In this document: piece by piece, positions 12,235 through 25,411 of the stretch
How the letters are laid out: every line of letters begins with the position of its first letter
Position numbering within the stretch: the first letter of the stretch is position 1
NCBI GenBank assembly: GCA_028622995.1
Contig: JAJQJQ010000049.1
Coordinates: 372,001-436,000, forward strand
Origin: Panagrolaimus kolymaensis
Lineage: Eukaryota > Nematoda > Chromadorea > Rhabditida > Panagrolaimidae
DNA: 64,000 bases
Reading direction: 5' to 3'
Made by a program: the position numbers and the translations under genes
Notes under the pieces: generated by a model
The model's database searches: none
What the model was told of the DNA's origin: nothing
The model's input: the letters and a program-made list of their open reading frames with translations, nothing else

Positions 12235-12772
12235 ATGATGGGTGTCTCAAAAATGTTTATCGTCTTCATCGGTGTTATGCTTCTTGATGTTGGAAATGTT
12301 GGCGCATATGAAAAGTAAGTTACTTTTTACCTTTTAACTGCCTAATTTTTTACATTGTTTGTATCAATTTTATGTTTTTTTTAGTCGTCCAAAATTTGTT
12401 GGTCCTCTTAAAGAATTATCATGGTGGAAATGGCGTGAACATACCGTAGATCGATTTGGTTGTCATCCATATCAAGGTACTGTACGATGTTATGATCGAG
12501 AAGATATTTTACCTGAAGCACGAATAGAATTATGGGAAAAAGATATGTATACTGATGATGATCTCCTTGAAATTTATCATTTTGGTCCAACAACTCAACA
12601 AAAACATGTTAAATTCATTTTTACTTCTTGCATTGATAGTGATGAAAAATTTGAACGAAATCCACATACATATTACATTTTCAAGGATATTTGTCAACTT
12701 GGTGATGTTTTTGAAACTGCTCCATCTCGTAATTTCAATGATACCTTTATATTTAGAAAATATAATTACTAG
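12235..12772 (+). CDS. transthyretin-like (TTR-52-type) secreted protein
   Basis: Exons 12235-12314 and 12385-12772 give 155 residues. A signal peptide spans about residues 1-24 (ending VGNVGA). The remainder resembles the nematode transthyretin-like fold: GTVRCYDREDILPEARIELW, then DDDLLEIYHFG, matching the family pattern G.v.C.......v.v.L.d.D....DDLL. Conserved cysteines follow in the strand containing FTSCID and at DICQLGD. Family members are small secreted beta-sandwich proteins; a few act in corpse recognition or host interaction, most are uncharacterised. Length is usual for the family. An alternative first Met lies one codon downstream. Confidence 0.7.
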
Positions 12773-13999
12773 TTTAAATTGTATGTATGTATCTATTTGT
12801 ATTTGGTTTTTTGTAATTAATGTAATAATAAATTTTCTTTAAATATAATGTTTTCGTATTTTTGATTGGATTTGGAAGAGAAGAGAGATTCGACGAGTTT
12901 GAAAGCTTTAACTTTTTCGGAGACACACAAACATTCAAGAACATTTTATTAAAATTTTTGGCCCAAACTAAAAAAGGAGGTTGAAGACAGAAAAAAGTGG
13001 AGATAATAAAGAAAAGCATTTCCAAAGCTTTTAGAAGACAAAATATTTTGTTTTAAAACACTTTTTTGTTGTGTTACAGTATCATGTTTTTTAAAGGCAT
13101 TTTATGGAATCAGATCAATAAAATTATTTGGTTTCTATTTGATTTTTTTTAAATATTTAATTACTTTGTTCTAATATCCATTATCCCCAAAAGCATTACT
13201 CATCATTGAAAAAAATAAGTGGATCTAATCCAAAAAAAGTAAACATGTTTATTTTATTTTTGGTTAGCGTTGCAAAAAAAAGAAAAAGAATCCACTTTTT
13301 CACGTTTATAAAACTTCGATCTACAAATAAAGAAAATATCAAAAAGTCAAATAAAGTTAGTTAGCAAGTAAACACATCCATCCGTACCAGGCATGGCCAT
13401 GGACATGGGTCAGTTTTTGAAAAGTCCATTTCCTCCTTCTTTTTATGTGTCGTCGTCCATCAAACAAACAAATTTTCGGGGGAAAAGGTTAATGAAAAAG
13501 ATTTTTTTGTTTTCACAAAAAAAAGTCAAACTCGAAAAAGAAGAAAGAAAACAACAAACTATTATTTTTTAGGATCAATGTTAGTGCGGAGATCGGGTAC
13601 AAATAAAAAAAGACGATAGAGATCGAGAGATAGAGAATAGGAAAATATGCTTGTACGCGAGTGAGGTTGCTGGTGCACGTAAGAAGAAGTAAAAATGTTA
13701 TGTTTACTTACCTCTTTTTTTCATTGGTCCTCTCTTGCTAAGTTGGATTGCTTGCTTGTTTGATATTACTCAAGTTTGAAAAAAAAATAAACATCAACTG
13801 ACTGACCCGATAATAGAGAGAAGAGAGGGATCCGCCCTCTTTGAAGTTCTGGATCAAAAAGTTTTAAATATAAAAGTGAATTTTGGAAAAGTTTAATTTA
13901 CTAACAAAAAAAACCCATTTATTTATATTTATTTTTTCTTAAAATATTGTATTTAATTTATTTTTTCTGCAAAAAAATAAAATAGTTTATTTGGCTGCA
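12773..13999. other. intergenic, upstream of the large secreted-protein gene
   Basis: 1.2 kb, AT-rich, with purine runs (AGAGAGA around 13620-13640 and 13810-13830). No exon seen. Presumably holds the promoter of the gene at 14000. Confidence 0.45.
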
Positions 14000-16900
14000 A
14001 TGATTTGGATGAAGCTCCAATTCCTCCTTCTTGTGACGTTATGTCTTGCAATGACTTTTGCACAAGATGATGATACAACAACCCCAACTTCTTCCATGGA
14101 CGATGAATCGTCGTCATATAACGATAGTATGGATTCTACAATTCCAATGATGGCGGATGATCCAAGTTCGTTAAATTCAAAATTAAAAGATATGGGAATT
14201 GTTGGAATCGTTACTCTTTGGCCCAAAGGATCTATGAAGCGTCAAGGTTTTTTATTTAAACATTTTTTTGTTGGTGGTGGAAATTCTTTTTTATCCTTGG
14301 CATTTTCAAAGATTTTAACATTTTTTCCTAAACTTAAATTTTAAAAAATTTATTAAATTATTTTTTGATGCTCTTTCTTCTGTTTTTTTTTATTATGGAA
14401 AAGTTTTAGATCGTCCCCGTCCTCGACCTGATCAATGCCCAAAATGGAGTGAATGGAAAAATGTCACATGTTGGTGGCCAAGCATGGCTTTAACAGATTT
14501 ACCCCAAGAATGCACTTATATGCCTTTACCTAAAAAAGTTCCTCAAACTATTCAAGATGTAAGTTGTTGGCTTTTCTCATTATCTCTTTTATTTGACTCA
14601 GAAACTTAATAAGCTAAAAATATTTGTGGCAAGACTCGCTAAGATTAATATTTTTCAAATAACAAAAATTTATGATTTAAGGATTAAAAATTTAGAATTT
14701 TGTTTTTATTTTTTTTCTGAATAACTTTTATTCATTGCTCTTCAACAAAATATCTTTGTTTTCGTTTATTTTCTCGAAGCTTCTTTCTTTCTATAAATTT
14801 CAAAATCATTGTTTTTTTGTTTTCTAAATATATTTTTAAAAAATATTTAGAAGTATTTTTAAAAAGTTTTCTCAAGTCATTATTGATTGTTTGAGCATCA
14901 AGCAAGATCAGCGCTAAACAAACATACATACAAAAAATTCCTATTTTTTTTATTGGTTCAAAAAGCAGCAGCACATTTTTTAAAAAAGTTTTTGAGTAAA
15001 AAGTTTTGTTTCTGATTTCTTTTTTTACTTCTTACAAATTTAAAAAAAAATGTTTTGTTTGATTAATGTTGAACAAAAACCATTAAAACATGGCGTAGCG
15101 AAATTAAGAAGGTAAAGAATGTGTTTAGATTAGAGTAAAAATAAACTTAACAAAAAAATGTGGGAACTAAAAAAAGTTTAAATTTATGGATTTTGTTGTA
15201 AAGCAAAAAATAATAATTTCTTAATGTTTCTTTAAAATCATAATTTTTTGGCTAAAAAATAAACCTCTAATTAATTTTTTCTTTATCTCCCACTTATTTG
15301 TAGTTAATTCGTGGGCAAGCTCAAGATGCTTATAATGCAATTGTTTATGAATATGAACAACGTGGAAAACCTGCAAAATGCGGGTATTGTTCGAGAAGCT
15401 TCCGATGTCGATCAAGAAATATGACTAAAGACGGCGACGATATTGACGACACTCTTTCAATGATGAATGGAGGCTTCAATCGACGCCATCATCATCACCG
15501 AGGTCACGGAGGCCGAGGTGGTGATAAATGCCAGTAAGTTTGTGATTTAAAAAAAATATTTTAAAGAAAAAACAATAAGAAAAATTTATTTTTTCAAACA
15601 TTTTTTAACTCTTAATTTTTTGGATTTATGAATTTTGAGCTTTTAGCCATCCATCTTTAATTGCATTTAAAAGGGTTTGAAGCCGTTCTCGAGCTCCTTC
15701 TGGATCAGGTTCTTGTCCTTTGAGTTTTTTCGCATAATCGCTAATTACGGCTTTGAGATTTTGGGCTCCATCGTCTAAATTTTTTTATATTTAAACTTCT
15801 GAATCTTTGAATTTTTTTGTATTTTTTTCATAAATCAAAGCTCCCCAAAAAATCGAGAAAAAATATTATAAATTTTTTATACCTTGAACAACTTCAGCAA
15901 GTTGAGGATAAACGGTTCCAATTTTAACCATATCAACCGCGGGAATTTTATTCATTTCATCCAATAAAGTTTGAATTACCGCAATTTTATATGTATCATT
16001 TCTAAGTTGCTGATTGGTTCGATAATCAGTAAAAGTTGAATAAACCTAAAAACTTTTATCGATTAAAATTAAAAAAGTTAGTTTCGAGTCATTTTTTTGG
16101 TGGACTTACAATATTCATAGCTGTGATAACACTTTTAGGAAGTTTTGTTTCAGCTTGCAAAGTGGCTTTAGTATATTTAGTTTTTAACATTTGATAAAGG
16201 TTTTTAAATTGTTTAAAATATGTTGGGCATGTAGCATTTATGGTTGGAACATTGATGAGACCCGTTTGAGCTCCAGAAAGATAATTACGAATTTCATTTT
16301 TTACTGCTCCTTGAATGCATTCTTGCTCGGATGTTGGAATCTAAAAATAACTTTTTATAAAACCCTTTTTTTAGAAAATCTCCTATATGATTTTTTTTTC
16401 GTTTATTTTTTTTATCAACTTACATTTAACCAAATTTTCCATAAATTTTTGCCTCCGATTGCTAAAAGTTTAGTTATTTATTTATTTTTTGACTGTGGTA
16501 AAAAATTAAAAATATAAAGCTAACTTTCAAATGCATCAAATGAAATTTTAATTGATCTCAAAGCTGGGGATTCTGGAGTAGTTGTTGATGATGCATTTTG
16601 AGCAGCTGCTAATGTAATAAAAGTGACGAGAAATACTATAAACAAGCTGCTGGTGTAGTAGTTGCAGCAACAGTATTTCATAACTTTCTAAAAATCAATT
16701 TTTTACTTTACCTTCAATATCCAATGTTTGCATGAGAAAAAATTGATTTGATGAAAGAAAAAAAAAGTATAAACTTGGTTATTTGAACTCCCAAACAACA
16801 AAAAAAACGCTTTCCTATTTTTCTATGTAAAAAAAAAATTAGGAGGCCAATTAAAAAAATTTATGGAGACTAATTCCATCCAATTCCGTCATAGATTTTT

Positions 16901-19900
16901 TTCTTCTGTGAATGTTAGTATGTGGATAATCTTTTTTTTTGTGTTCAACACTCAATTTTTTTAAATTTTAATGCTTTATTCCAATTTAAAATATTCCAAT
17001 CACCAGTTTTTTTTTTATGATCATTAAAAAAAGCCCTAATCTTAATCCCATTTTTTTCTTCTCTTAAATTTATTTATTCGATATATATTTAAATTGTTTT
17101 AATAACATTTTTATTTTTTCATTCAAATCAAAATCATTAATAAAAAAGTTTTAATTAACACTATTTATTTTTGGGACACACACTTTTTTAAATATAACAA
17201 CAAGCAAAAAAAAATTTGGTGATTAAATTTTTCAAAATTAATAATTATATTATTTCTTTCTTTTATTTTTTCGTGGTTGATTGAACACTTTTTTTTTTCT
17301 TAACTGCTTGGTGCTGGAGCGGCGGCAACAGCGGCGGTGGCATCAGCGCTCATTCCTCCAGTAACAAATGAATTTAACGCAGCTTTAAATTGGGGTTGTT
17401 TGAAAAGCATTTTAGCATAATTGGCTCCAGTTTTACCAAATTTCGCTGCAATACTATTTACTGCTCCATCTTGAGCAATTTCAGCTGGAACTTTATAATC
17501 ATCAAGTTTTTCATTAATATAATTAAGATATTCTTCAGCATTTTGACCAAGATATGCAACAATTTGTTGACCTTTTTGTTTGAGATTTGTTTCATCATAA
17601 GCTTGACCAGCAGATTTAGCATCAATGAAATCAAGGATTGAATTGAAATCAGCATAATATTTTCCTGTGGGTAAAATTAATTCTTTCATATATGGAAGTT
17701 TAGCAACCACGGCTTGTCGATCAGCTTCAGAAATGGCTCGGAATTCATCGGTCAAAGCTTTAACTTTAGGGCCAAATGTTGCAGGATCTTTAGGCAAATT
17801 TTGATTGGTTTGAATTTCTTGTGAAAGAGTAGCATAATTTTTCATTAATGTTTGAACACTTTGGGGCAAATCAGAATAAAAAGTTCCTTGAACGCTATTC
17901 ATTTCTGGCATAGCTGCTTTGTATGCGGTGAAAGTGGGTTGAAGTTGATCTTTATATTGACTGCATGCAGCTAAGATAGCATCGGCAACATTTTCAGGTT
18001 TAATTTCTTTTGATTTTATTTTAGGTTCAAGTGCTTGAGATTGAGTCATAACACAAGTTTGAGCTGCAGGGGTGATGTTGTTGAGACTGACAATAAAGGC
18101 ACGAGAATTTGTACCTTCTGAAAATTTTTGAGGAAGAAATTAGAAAAGTTTAAAAGTATTATATAAAAAAGATAACTTACGTGCAGCAATAATTCTAATA
18201 ACTTTAGCAATTTTCTTTGCATTAAATAAAGGTTGAGCAGCTTTAACAATATCTTGAGCATCAGCGCTAAGTTGAACTTTGCCTTGAGTGGCAATAGAAG
18301 CAGCTGAAGCGCATGCTACTGTAAAAGCAATCAAACAAAATACTGTAGTAGCCTTCATTTTTTTTTTATAAATTGTTGGGTAGTCGAATTTGAGTAAATT
18401 CGAATTTAAAACACTATGGTATCTTTCTATAAAAAAATTATGCGTTTTATATTAAATCGGAATTGGGCTGGGAGTTGACTAGAGATAGACTTTAATCCTT
18501 TTCTCTTTTTTTGTTGAGGGTTATCCGATTTTGAGCATCGGCCCAAAAAAGTTTTTGATGTCCGCCCACCAAATAAAATACTCACTCAACACTAAATTTG
18601 TGTTGGCTGCTTTGACGCGATTGTTGTTAATTAATTTTAAGTTTTAAAAAAATAGACGAAATTATTAATATTATTTTTTCATAATCCTGAGCAATAAAAA
18701 AACCCTTTTTTTTTATAGTGTGTTATATTTGTTTGATGAGTTCAAAGTTGATTGGAAACATACATTGATTTCATAGAAGCAATGCGCCGATTTTTGAATT
18801 TCCAACCAAAAATGTTAAAGAAAGTTTTAAAAACATGGCAACAAAATATGCATATTTAATGGGCAAAAAAATAATTAAAAAAGCATAATTATGAAAATTA
18901 AAATAATTTTTTGCTAATTTATTTTTAAATATGATTTTTAAAACTATAAAATTTCTATTTTATATTTGTCAGAAACTTAAAAAAATTACATCATTCATAA
19001 TTCTTTATTACTCCAACTTTTTTTTTTACAAAAATAAAAATTCATTAATTTTTCTTTCAATGCTTTCTTTTTTTCCAAACTATGGATCAAGTCTTTTTCA
19101 TTTTCGGCTATTTTTTGTTTTTTTAAACTATTTTTCTGAATCATCAAAAATTAGCGTTTCTATTGTTAGTTATGAATGTTCGATATAAAATTACCAAAAG
19201 CTGATATTTTTTTGTTTCATGACTTAGAAAAGTATTGTTTCTTTTTTTCTTTTCTTTTTTTTGTCTGTCACAAAAATAGCACATTTATGAACGTAATAGT
19301 ACTTACATACGCAATTTTATAAATCCTCTTCATTATCCCATTTTTGCAAACAGATATCTCATTTTATTTAATTTTTTGATCTCTGTTTTTAAATTAAAAA
19401 AATATAAAAAAAAGACAGATTTAGTATTTAATGTATCATCAATTTTCATGGGACTTTTTCGCCTCCTCTTCAATTTTATTTTAAGCGTTCATAAATCCTT
19501 CATTTTTTTGTAGTTTCAAAAAACGAATTAAAAAAACAATAATTTTTTATAGTCACACAGATTTTTTTTTACTAAAAAGTTATGTTTTAGACCAAAAGAA
19601 ATTCAACCCGTTCATGATGAATGTGATGATCATTCACCATGTCAATTAACAAAAGAAAATGGAGTTTGTAAAAGTCCATTCTTTTTAAACCCGGCTAAAA
19701 TTGATCGAGTTCGTAAACTTATTAAACAACGAGATCATCAAGGTGCCGCGGATGAACTTTATGGTTTTCAACGAGATTCCATGGGTATGGGAGATAGCGG
19801 CAATGATGGTGGAGATGGTGATGGAAATCATCATCGACAAAAAAGACAAGCTTCTGATTTTGATTTTAATAATAACAATGATGATTATGGTAGTGATGTA

Positions 19901-21418
19901 TATGGAGGATATGGTGAGTCGCAAGAAAAAAGATTGATAAAAGTCTTCAAAAAAAGGGGATTCTCATCATGAAAGGTTCTTTAACAAAGCTTGGACATTC
20001 TATAAATAATTAAAAGGAAACTATTGAAAGTTTCTGGGAACTGTGAGCTAAAAATCTTTTCAATTCCAGGTATGAATCGCCAATTCGATTCTCCTCCTTC
20101 CAATAATTTTAATGGCTTTGATAACAATAATCAACGTCAACAACAACAACGACCATTTGGAGCTTTTGGTGGTGGAAATAATGGTGGAAATCAAGACCCT
20201 TCACAATTTTTTGGTCCTGGTTTTGGAAATAATAGACAAAATCAACGACGACAAGGATTTCCATCAATGCCATTTGGTCCTGCTGCTAATGGTGGTGGCG
20301 GCGACGATAATGGAAATCGACAAGGTAGACAAGGACCTCCACCATTCTTTGGACCAGGAGATGAAGGAAATCGAGGACCATTTAAACCTAAAACTGATGG
20401 ACTTTCTTCATCTGCATTTGGTATTCCAAATGATGGTCAATCTGGAGGTGGATGGCAAGGAAGACAAGGACCACAATCAAGCTTTGGACCGGGAATGAAT
20501 AATGAAAATCGTCGTCCAGGGCCATTTGGATTTGACGGAGATGATAGCCAAGGTAGACAAGGGCCCGGAAATAGTGATGATGATAATAGTCAACAAGGAC
20601 CATTTGGATATCGACACGGAAGGCGTGGACCCCAACCGCCATCATTTGGACCAGGAGGTGATAATGATCGTCGTCCAGGGAAATTTGGGTCTCGAAATGA
20701 TGATTCTTCTTTTGGTCCATGGAATAGACAAGGTCGAAAAGGACCACTATTTGGACCTGGAAGCGAAGGTCGTCGAGGTAGACATTGGCCTCGACCACCA
20801 TTTGGACCAGATTTTGGATCTCCTCAAAGCCACCAACATTTTGGTCCATGGTTTAATAATCAAAATAATAATAATTTTGCTCCAAATGATTTTATGTCTA
20901 TGCGTCAAACACAATCATCCTCCATGCACCAACAACAAGGAAGGCCGGATCATCACAAAGGTGGTGATTCTCGTGGATTTGTATATCGTTTGCTTCATGA
21001 AACAAATTGTGTTAGCGCCAATGATGCATGTTTATGTTGTTGTGGCCCATATATTCCAAATGTCGCAAATAATACTTGTGATGATTTAAGACAATTATTA
21101 CCTGGAATTGAAAATAGTATGGAAGCTTTAATGAATATTGATGATTCAGAAGGTTAGTAGAAGAAAAAAAATTAATTTTACGAAAAATAGTTTTAAGAAT
21201 TATTCGTTTCAGGGCCTCAACCTCCAATGCCTCCACCACCAACAAATGATGATGATATGGGTATGGAAGAACTTTCTCCAGCTGAAGACCTTCCATTTGA
21301 AGAACCCCAAATTCCCCAACAACAACAACAACGTCGCCGCAATCATAATTCAGATTCTGGTGATGATGGTCCATCAATGTTAATCAAACATCCAAAACCA
21401 GATCAAGATTTTAAATAA
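14000..21418 (+). CDS. large secreted Gly/Pro/Gln-rich protein hosting two nested genes
   Basis: Six exons in consistent phase: 14000-14246, 14410-14558, 15304-15533, 19591-19913, 20070-21152 and 21213-21418. An N-terminal signal peptide (about residues 1-22, ending AMTFAQ) is followed by an acidic Ser/Thr-rich stretch. Next comes a Cys/Trp module (CPKWSEWKNVTCWWP) reminiscent of a short thrombospondin type-1-like turn, then further Cys pairs (CGYCSRSFRC; CDDHSPCQL). RQKR at about 19836-19847 is a furin-like site. After it, some 300 residues are low complexity with imperfect repeats built on RQGPFGPG, PPFFGPG and FGPG. A second Cys cluster (CLCCCG) comes near the end. Extracellular matrix, cuticle or secreted structural role inferred; no family named. 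Confidence 0.68.
15626..16681 (-). CDS. secreted alpha-helical protein nested in an intron
   Basis: Multi-exon gene on the opposite strand, inside the 4-kb intron (15534-19590) of the secreted-protein gene. A signal peptide is clear (start at 16681; CCCNYYTSSLFIVFLVTFIT, then LAAAQ). Further exons give IGGKNLWKIWLN, then SEQECIQGAVKNEIRNYL, CPTYFKQFKNLYQMLKTKY and LPKSVITAMNIVYSTFTDY, and a final exon ending KDGWLKAQNS at 15626. About 235 residues in all. The mature part is predicted helical with few Cys. It parallels the neighbour at 17300-18358 (LPKSVITAMN against LPQSVQTLMKNY after a Cys and about 30 residues), so the two look like old tandem duplicates. No named family. Confidence 0.6.
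17300..18358 (-). CDS. secreted alpha-helical protein nested in an intron
   Basis: Exons 18181-18358 and 17300-18117 give 331 residues. The signal peptide is clear (MKATTVFCLIAFTVACASA). The mature protein is Ala/Gln/Lys-rich and predicted all-helical, with an NXT site (NNIT), two Cys (TCVM, AACSQY) and a small-residue C-terminal tail (AAVAAAPAPSS). Base composition is less AT-rich than its surroundings, as expected for a well-expressed gene. It lies on the opposite strand within the intron of the gene at 14000-21418, and shares a weak pattern with the gene at 15626-16681. The family is not recognised; SXP/RAL-2-like secreted proteins were considered but no diagnostic motif was seen. Confidence 0.72.
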
Positions 21419-21613
21419 ATAAAATAAAAAAAGTCTTCCAAATTTATATTTTTTTAAAGGAATTTTTCTAAAAGCTTCTGATCGAAAATAAATTCACTTC
21501 CCAAGTTGAAATTTTTTTTCATCGGCATATTTTATCAAAATTCAATCATATAATAAATATTTTTCACAGTTTTTTTCTTTGCTTGTTTTTTCTTATCTTT
21601 GCTGCTGCTTGTA

Positions 21614-22292
21614 TAGGGATGGGCAGCGATGCCTTTAACGCTAGTGTTCCCCGTCTTTTTTTTTCGTCAACGCTAGCAAAAAAGGCAAAAAAACATTTTT
21701 TTGGGTTCGAGTTCTCTCATATATTTTTAGACCTTATTTTTTATGTAGATCCCAAATATGTTAATATTAGCATGGGTTCTTATTAGACAGTAGCCTCAAA
21801 CGAGTAAAAAAATCAGCTTTTTAATTATTTAACCCCTCAATCAATCCCAATCAAAGATGGGACTAATACTACAAGATGCAGAATTAAATTCTGCATCTAT
21901 AGCTCAAAGGAAAATCAGGCGCCATCAAGCGCCGAAATACTTTTAGTCAAAAAACTAATGAAATGATTGAAAAAAATGTTTTTTTGATTGAAAAATTCAT
22001 TTTTGATTTGAAAAAGACATTTTGGCATTAGAAGTCAAACAGCAAACCCTTTGACAAAGCTCTTTTGCAAAGCAAAAAGCTCTTTTTCAAAGCAAAAAAG
22101 AAGAAAAACAAGAGTGTTCCCTATTACGAAAAAAATGCAATTTTTAGAAATTTCAATTGCGTATTTCATTTATATTTTAATTGAATTTTGTTTTTTCGTT
22201 AATTCAAAAGTTATTTCAATTGAGCTAACTTATCTTTTGAGACAAAAATCAAAAAATTCTATCGATTCTGTAAAAACCGCTGCCCATCCCTA
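21614..22292. mobile_element. hAT-like MITE with 8-bp target duplication
   Basis: The ends are inverted copies of TAGGGATGGGCAGCG. The flanks carry an 8-bp direct repeat, TGCTTGTA, at 21606-21613 and 22293-22300. An 8-bp target duplication with a TAGGG-type terminus fits the hAT superfamily. The 679-bp interior has no transposase-like frame, so it is non-autonomous. Confidence 0.8.
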
Positions 22293-22300
22293 TGCTTGTA

Positions 22301-23388
22301 CGTGTATTTTCTAAACATAAAAATAAATATATTTTTTAAGTAAACATACTCCCACACCACATATTTTTTTAAACCATTACTTATATATTTTTTATTGCTT
22401 CTTTTATATTTTTTTGTTGTGTGTATGTTTTAATAAACTTAAAAGGCTTTTTTTTTTTCTTTCCTCCCTCACTTTTTTCCCCTTTGTTTTTAGAAAAAAA
22501 AAGTTGCCGACACCAAAAACTTTTTCTTTGCATTACAATATCAAAGAAGAAAAAAAAAGCTACAACAAATCAAATAAACAAAAAGTGTTCCCAATGGAGA
22601 AATCAAAACATAAAAAATAAAATAAAATTGCGCGAAAAAAGAAAACACCATTAAAATTTTTAAAAGTTTTTTTCTTGAAGAAACCGAAGAATTCAAAAAA
22701 GTAGTTTTTTTGTTTTTTGCGAGGGCGTCGAGGATGGTTCGAGAAAGAAAGGGTTGACTTCTGTATCTTCTTCCATCGTCCATCGTCTGCTTCTATGAAA
22801 GACTTGCCTCTATCATGTTGATTGCCTATTTTGCATATGAAAAAAAAAACTACCAACAAATAAAGGAAGGAAGAATGTCAAATGTTTTTCGAACGAAGGA
22901 AAAGAAATTTTGAAAACATGAGTCCCATAAAAAAAATTTGACAATGTTAAAAGGATTGTATTTTTTTTGTTGTTAAACCCATTACATTTATTTTTTCTTT
23001 CCTCCTTCTTCAATCTTCTGTTTTAGTGCCTAAACATCAGCTAGTGTTTTTTTTATTCGTAAAAAAACTTAGGAAAAAAAACTAAAGAAAGAAACCCATC
23101 ACATTCTATTTTTTTTCTTTCTAAATTTGAATGTGAATGCGTTCATGAGACCTTGAATAGGTTGGTTGCTGCTGTTCCAAGCTTCTCTTCACGGTTTCAC
23201 GATTTTTTTGTTGTTATTATTGGTTGCTGATGGCAAATGAAGCGTTGAAATAAATAAATCAAAAAAAACTTTGATTTTTCTTCTGAGGTCAACAATTTTT
23301 TTCCTAGTCTCATTTTTTTGTTTTATTTTAACTTAAAAATTTTGTTGTGATAGTCAACTTTTTATCTATTTCGAAGTGAAGAATAAAA
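22301..23388. other. intergenic, upstream of the Wnt gene
   Basis: About 1.1 kb with poly-A/poly-T tracts. Open frames here are low complexity and were not accepted. Presumably includes the Wnt promoter. Confidence 0.45.
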
Positions 23389-25230
23389 ATGTTAATTTCA
23401 TATTTTTGGATTATTATTATTACTTTATTTAATAGCGGGTTATATTTTATTCCAACAATTTTATCTGTAAACGGAATTAAATGGTTGTAAGTTTATACAT
23501 ACTTTCTCGGTCATCAAAAAATTTAAGAATGAGAGCCATTTTTTTAGAGCAATAAATAATTTGAGATCCAATTGGATTGATCCAAATGAATGTCCATCCA
23601 CGAAAGAAGAAAAACAAGTATTTGGTTTTGTTCATTATCAAGTAAAATTTTCTTTCATCTTTCCTAAAAAAATTTGATATATTCTTTAAAACTACAAAAC
23701 ATAAATTTTTTGACTGAAAAATTCCAAATCTTTGAATACCCAATAATTATTTATTTTAGTCTGAACTCTGCCGCCGGATGACTGATTTAATGCCATATAT
23801 AAAAACTTCGGCATTCGAAACAGTTAAAATGTGTCAAAATGAATTTAATGAATATCGATGGAATTGTTCAACCATTTTAAAAGCACCTAATTATGATACA
23901 GATTTAACAAAAGGAACCAAAGAACAAGCATATGTTTATGCATTATCATCGGCTGCTATTGTACATACCATTGCTAAAGCATGTTCAAAAGGAATTTTAG
24001 GTATGTATAATAAAAATATTATTAATTCATTATTTTTTCTTTCTTTAAAAAAAATAATTTGTTTTTTGATTTACATAAACCATAAAAAAAATGTTACTAA
24101 AAATTTCTCTAAATTTTTTTTAGATTATTGTAAATGCGGCGGGAATAATCACGATAACGATGATTCAACAGCTACAGTATTTTTAAGCAATGAAAACACT
24201 AATGAACTTCCAACAATTTCAACATCGACGACTGCTGCGATGGATATGGAAGAAAATATAAATAATTATCGATGGCAAGGATGCGGTGATAATATTGAAT
24301 ATGGAATAAGTGCAAGTCGAGAATGGGCTGATGCTAAACCAAAACTTCGACTTTCAAGGGATTTAGATTTAGGCCCTGGAGGAGAATTTATTTTTGATAG
24401 TGATGAACTCGAAATATTTGTAAATGAACAACCACAAAATTCAATCACGACAACTACTCCCACAAGATTATTAAATAATAATAATCATGAAATTAAAGGA
24501 ATTGGAAATAATAATAATAATAATTTTGATGGAAAAAAATTAATTATGAATCAACAAAATAATAATGTTGGTCGACAAGTAAGTTTTTTTTATGAGGTTT
24601 AGGCTTACAAACATATTACTGTAGCCGATTGGGGAAAAAAACTTTTCCATTAATTTTTATTTTTGAAACCAAAAGTTTCAAGTAAATTGTATTTTTGTTT
24701 ATCTAATTTAGTAAATTAATTTTTTAGTTAGTAATAAAAAGTCAATATCGTAAATGTAAATGTCATGGAATTTCTTCGTCATGCCATGTTCAAACATGTT
24801 GGAATACTCTTCCACCATTAAAAAATATTGCTGAAGGGTAAGTTTTTTTACTTCACAAAAAAAAAGCAACCTAAAAACTTAACTTTGCTACAGTAATTTA
24901 TTTTTTATTTATTTTTTTAGTTTAAAAGTAAAATATTTACAAGCTCAACAACTTTCATCTAAACCACATTTTTTAAATCCCAATACTCCACCCACGATGG
25001 ATTTAGTTTATCTTAAACTATCATCCAATTATTGTGAACATACCCATCGAAGAGAATGTAATTCCACGGATTCCATGGCACTTAATAGTTGCCAAAATTT
25101 ATGTTGTGAACGTGGACATTATGCAATTACGGTTCCAATTACGGAACATTGCCATTGCAAATATGTTCATTGTTGTTATGTTAAATGTAAATCATGCCTT
25201 TATTATGTTAACAAAAGTTATTGCAATTAA
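23389..25230 (+). CDS. Wnt ligand
   Basis: Six exons: 23389-23486, 23548-23641, 23760-24000, 24124-24578, 24728-24837 and 24921-25230. Wnt hallmarks in order: a signal-like N-terminus, LCRRM, CQNEFNEYRWNCS, YVYALSSAAIVHTIAKACS, YCKCGG, WQGCGDNIEYGI, then CKCHGISSSCHVQTCW. The first Ser of SSS in that last motif occupies the palmitoleoylated position (family knowledge). Then YLKLSSNYCE, LCCERGHYA and a C-terminal Cys-rich block ending SYCN. Wnts are secreted, lipid-modified Frizzled ligands. Oddities: CHGxSGSC reads CHGISSSC, and two low-complexity insertions sit on either side of the WQGCGDN motif (Asn-rich around 24470-24560). The orthologue class cannot be settled by eye. Confidence 0.9.
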
Positions 25231-25411
25231 TTGATGAACATTTGAAAAAATGAATAATAAATAAATAACAAAAATTAAGAATTTAAAATATTTTTCTAAT
25301 TAGTTATTGTTGCATTTTTGAGTCAAAAATGCCAAGTGTTTGTTTGTTTATCAAAAGTCAAAACGATGGGATTTTTATTTTAAAAAAATACAAAAAAATA
25401 TATATATATAA

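Noticed and set aside
20112..21089. Long alternative-frame readings over the Gly-rich exon
   Set aside because: Shadows of the real frame caused by repetitive codons; no splice continuity in those frames.
22541..23013. Overlapping minus-strand frames upstream of the Wnt gene
   Set aside because: Phe/Lys-rich products of homopolymer tracts; mutually overlapping and without motifs.
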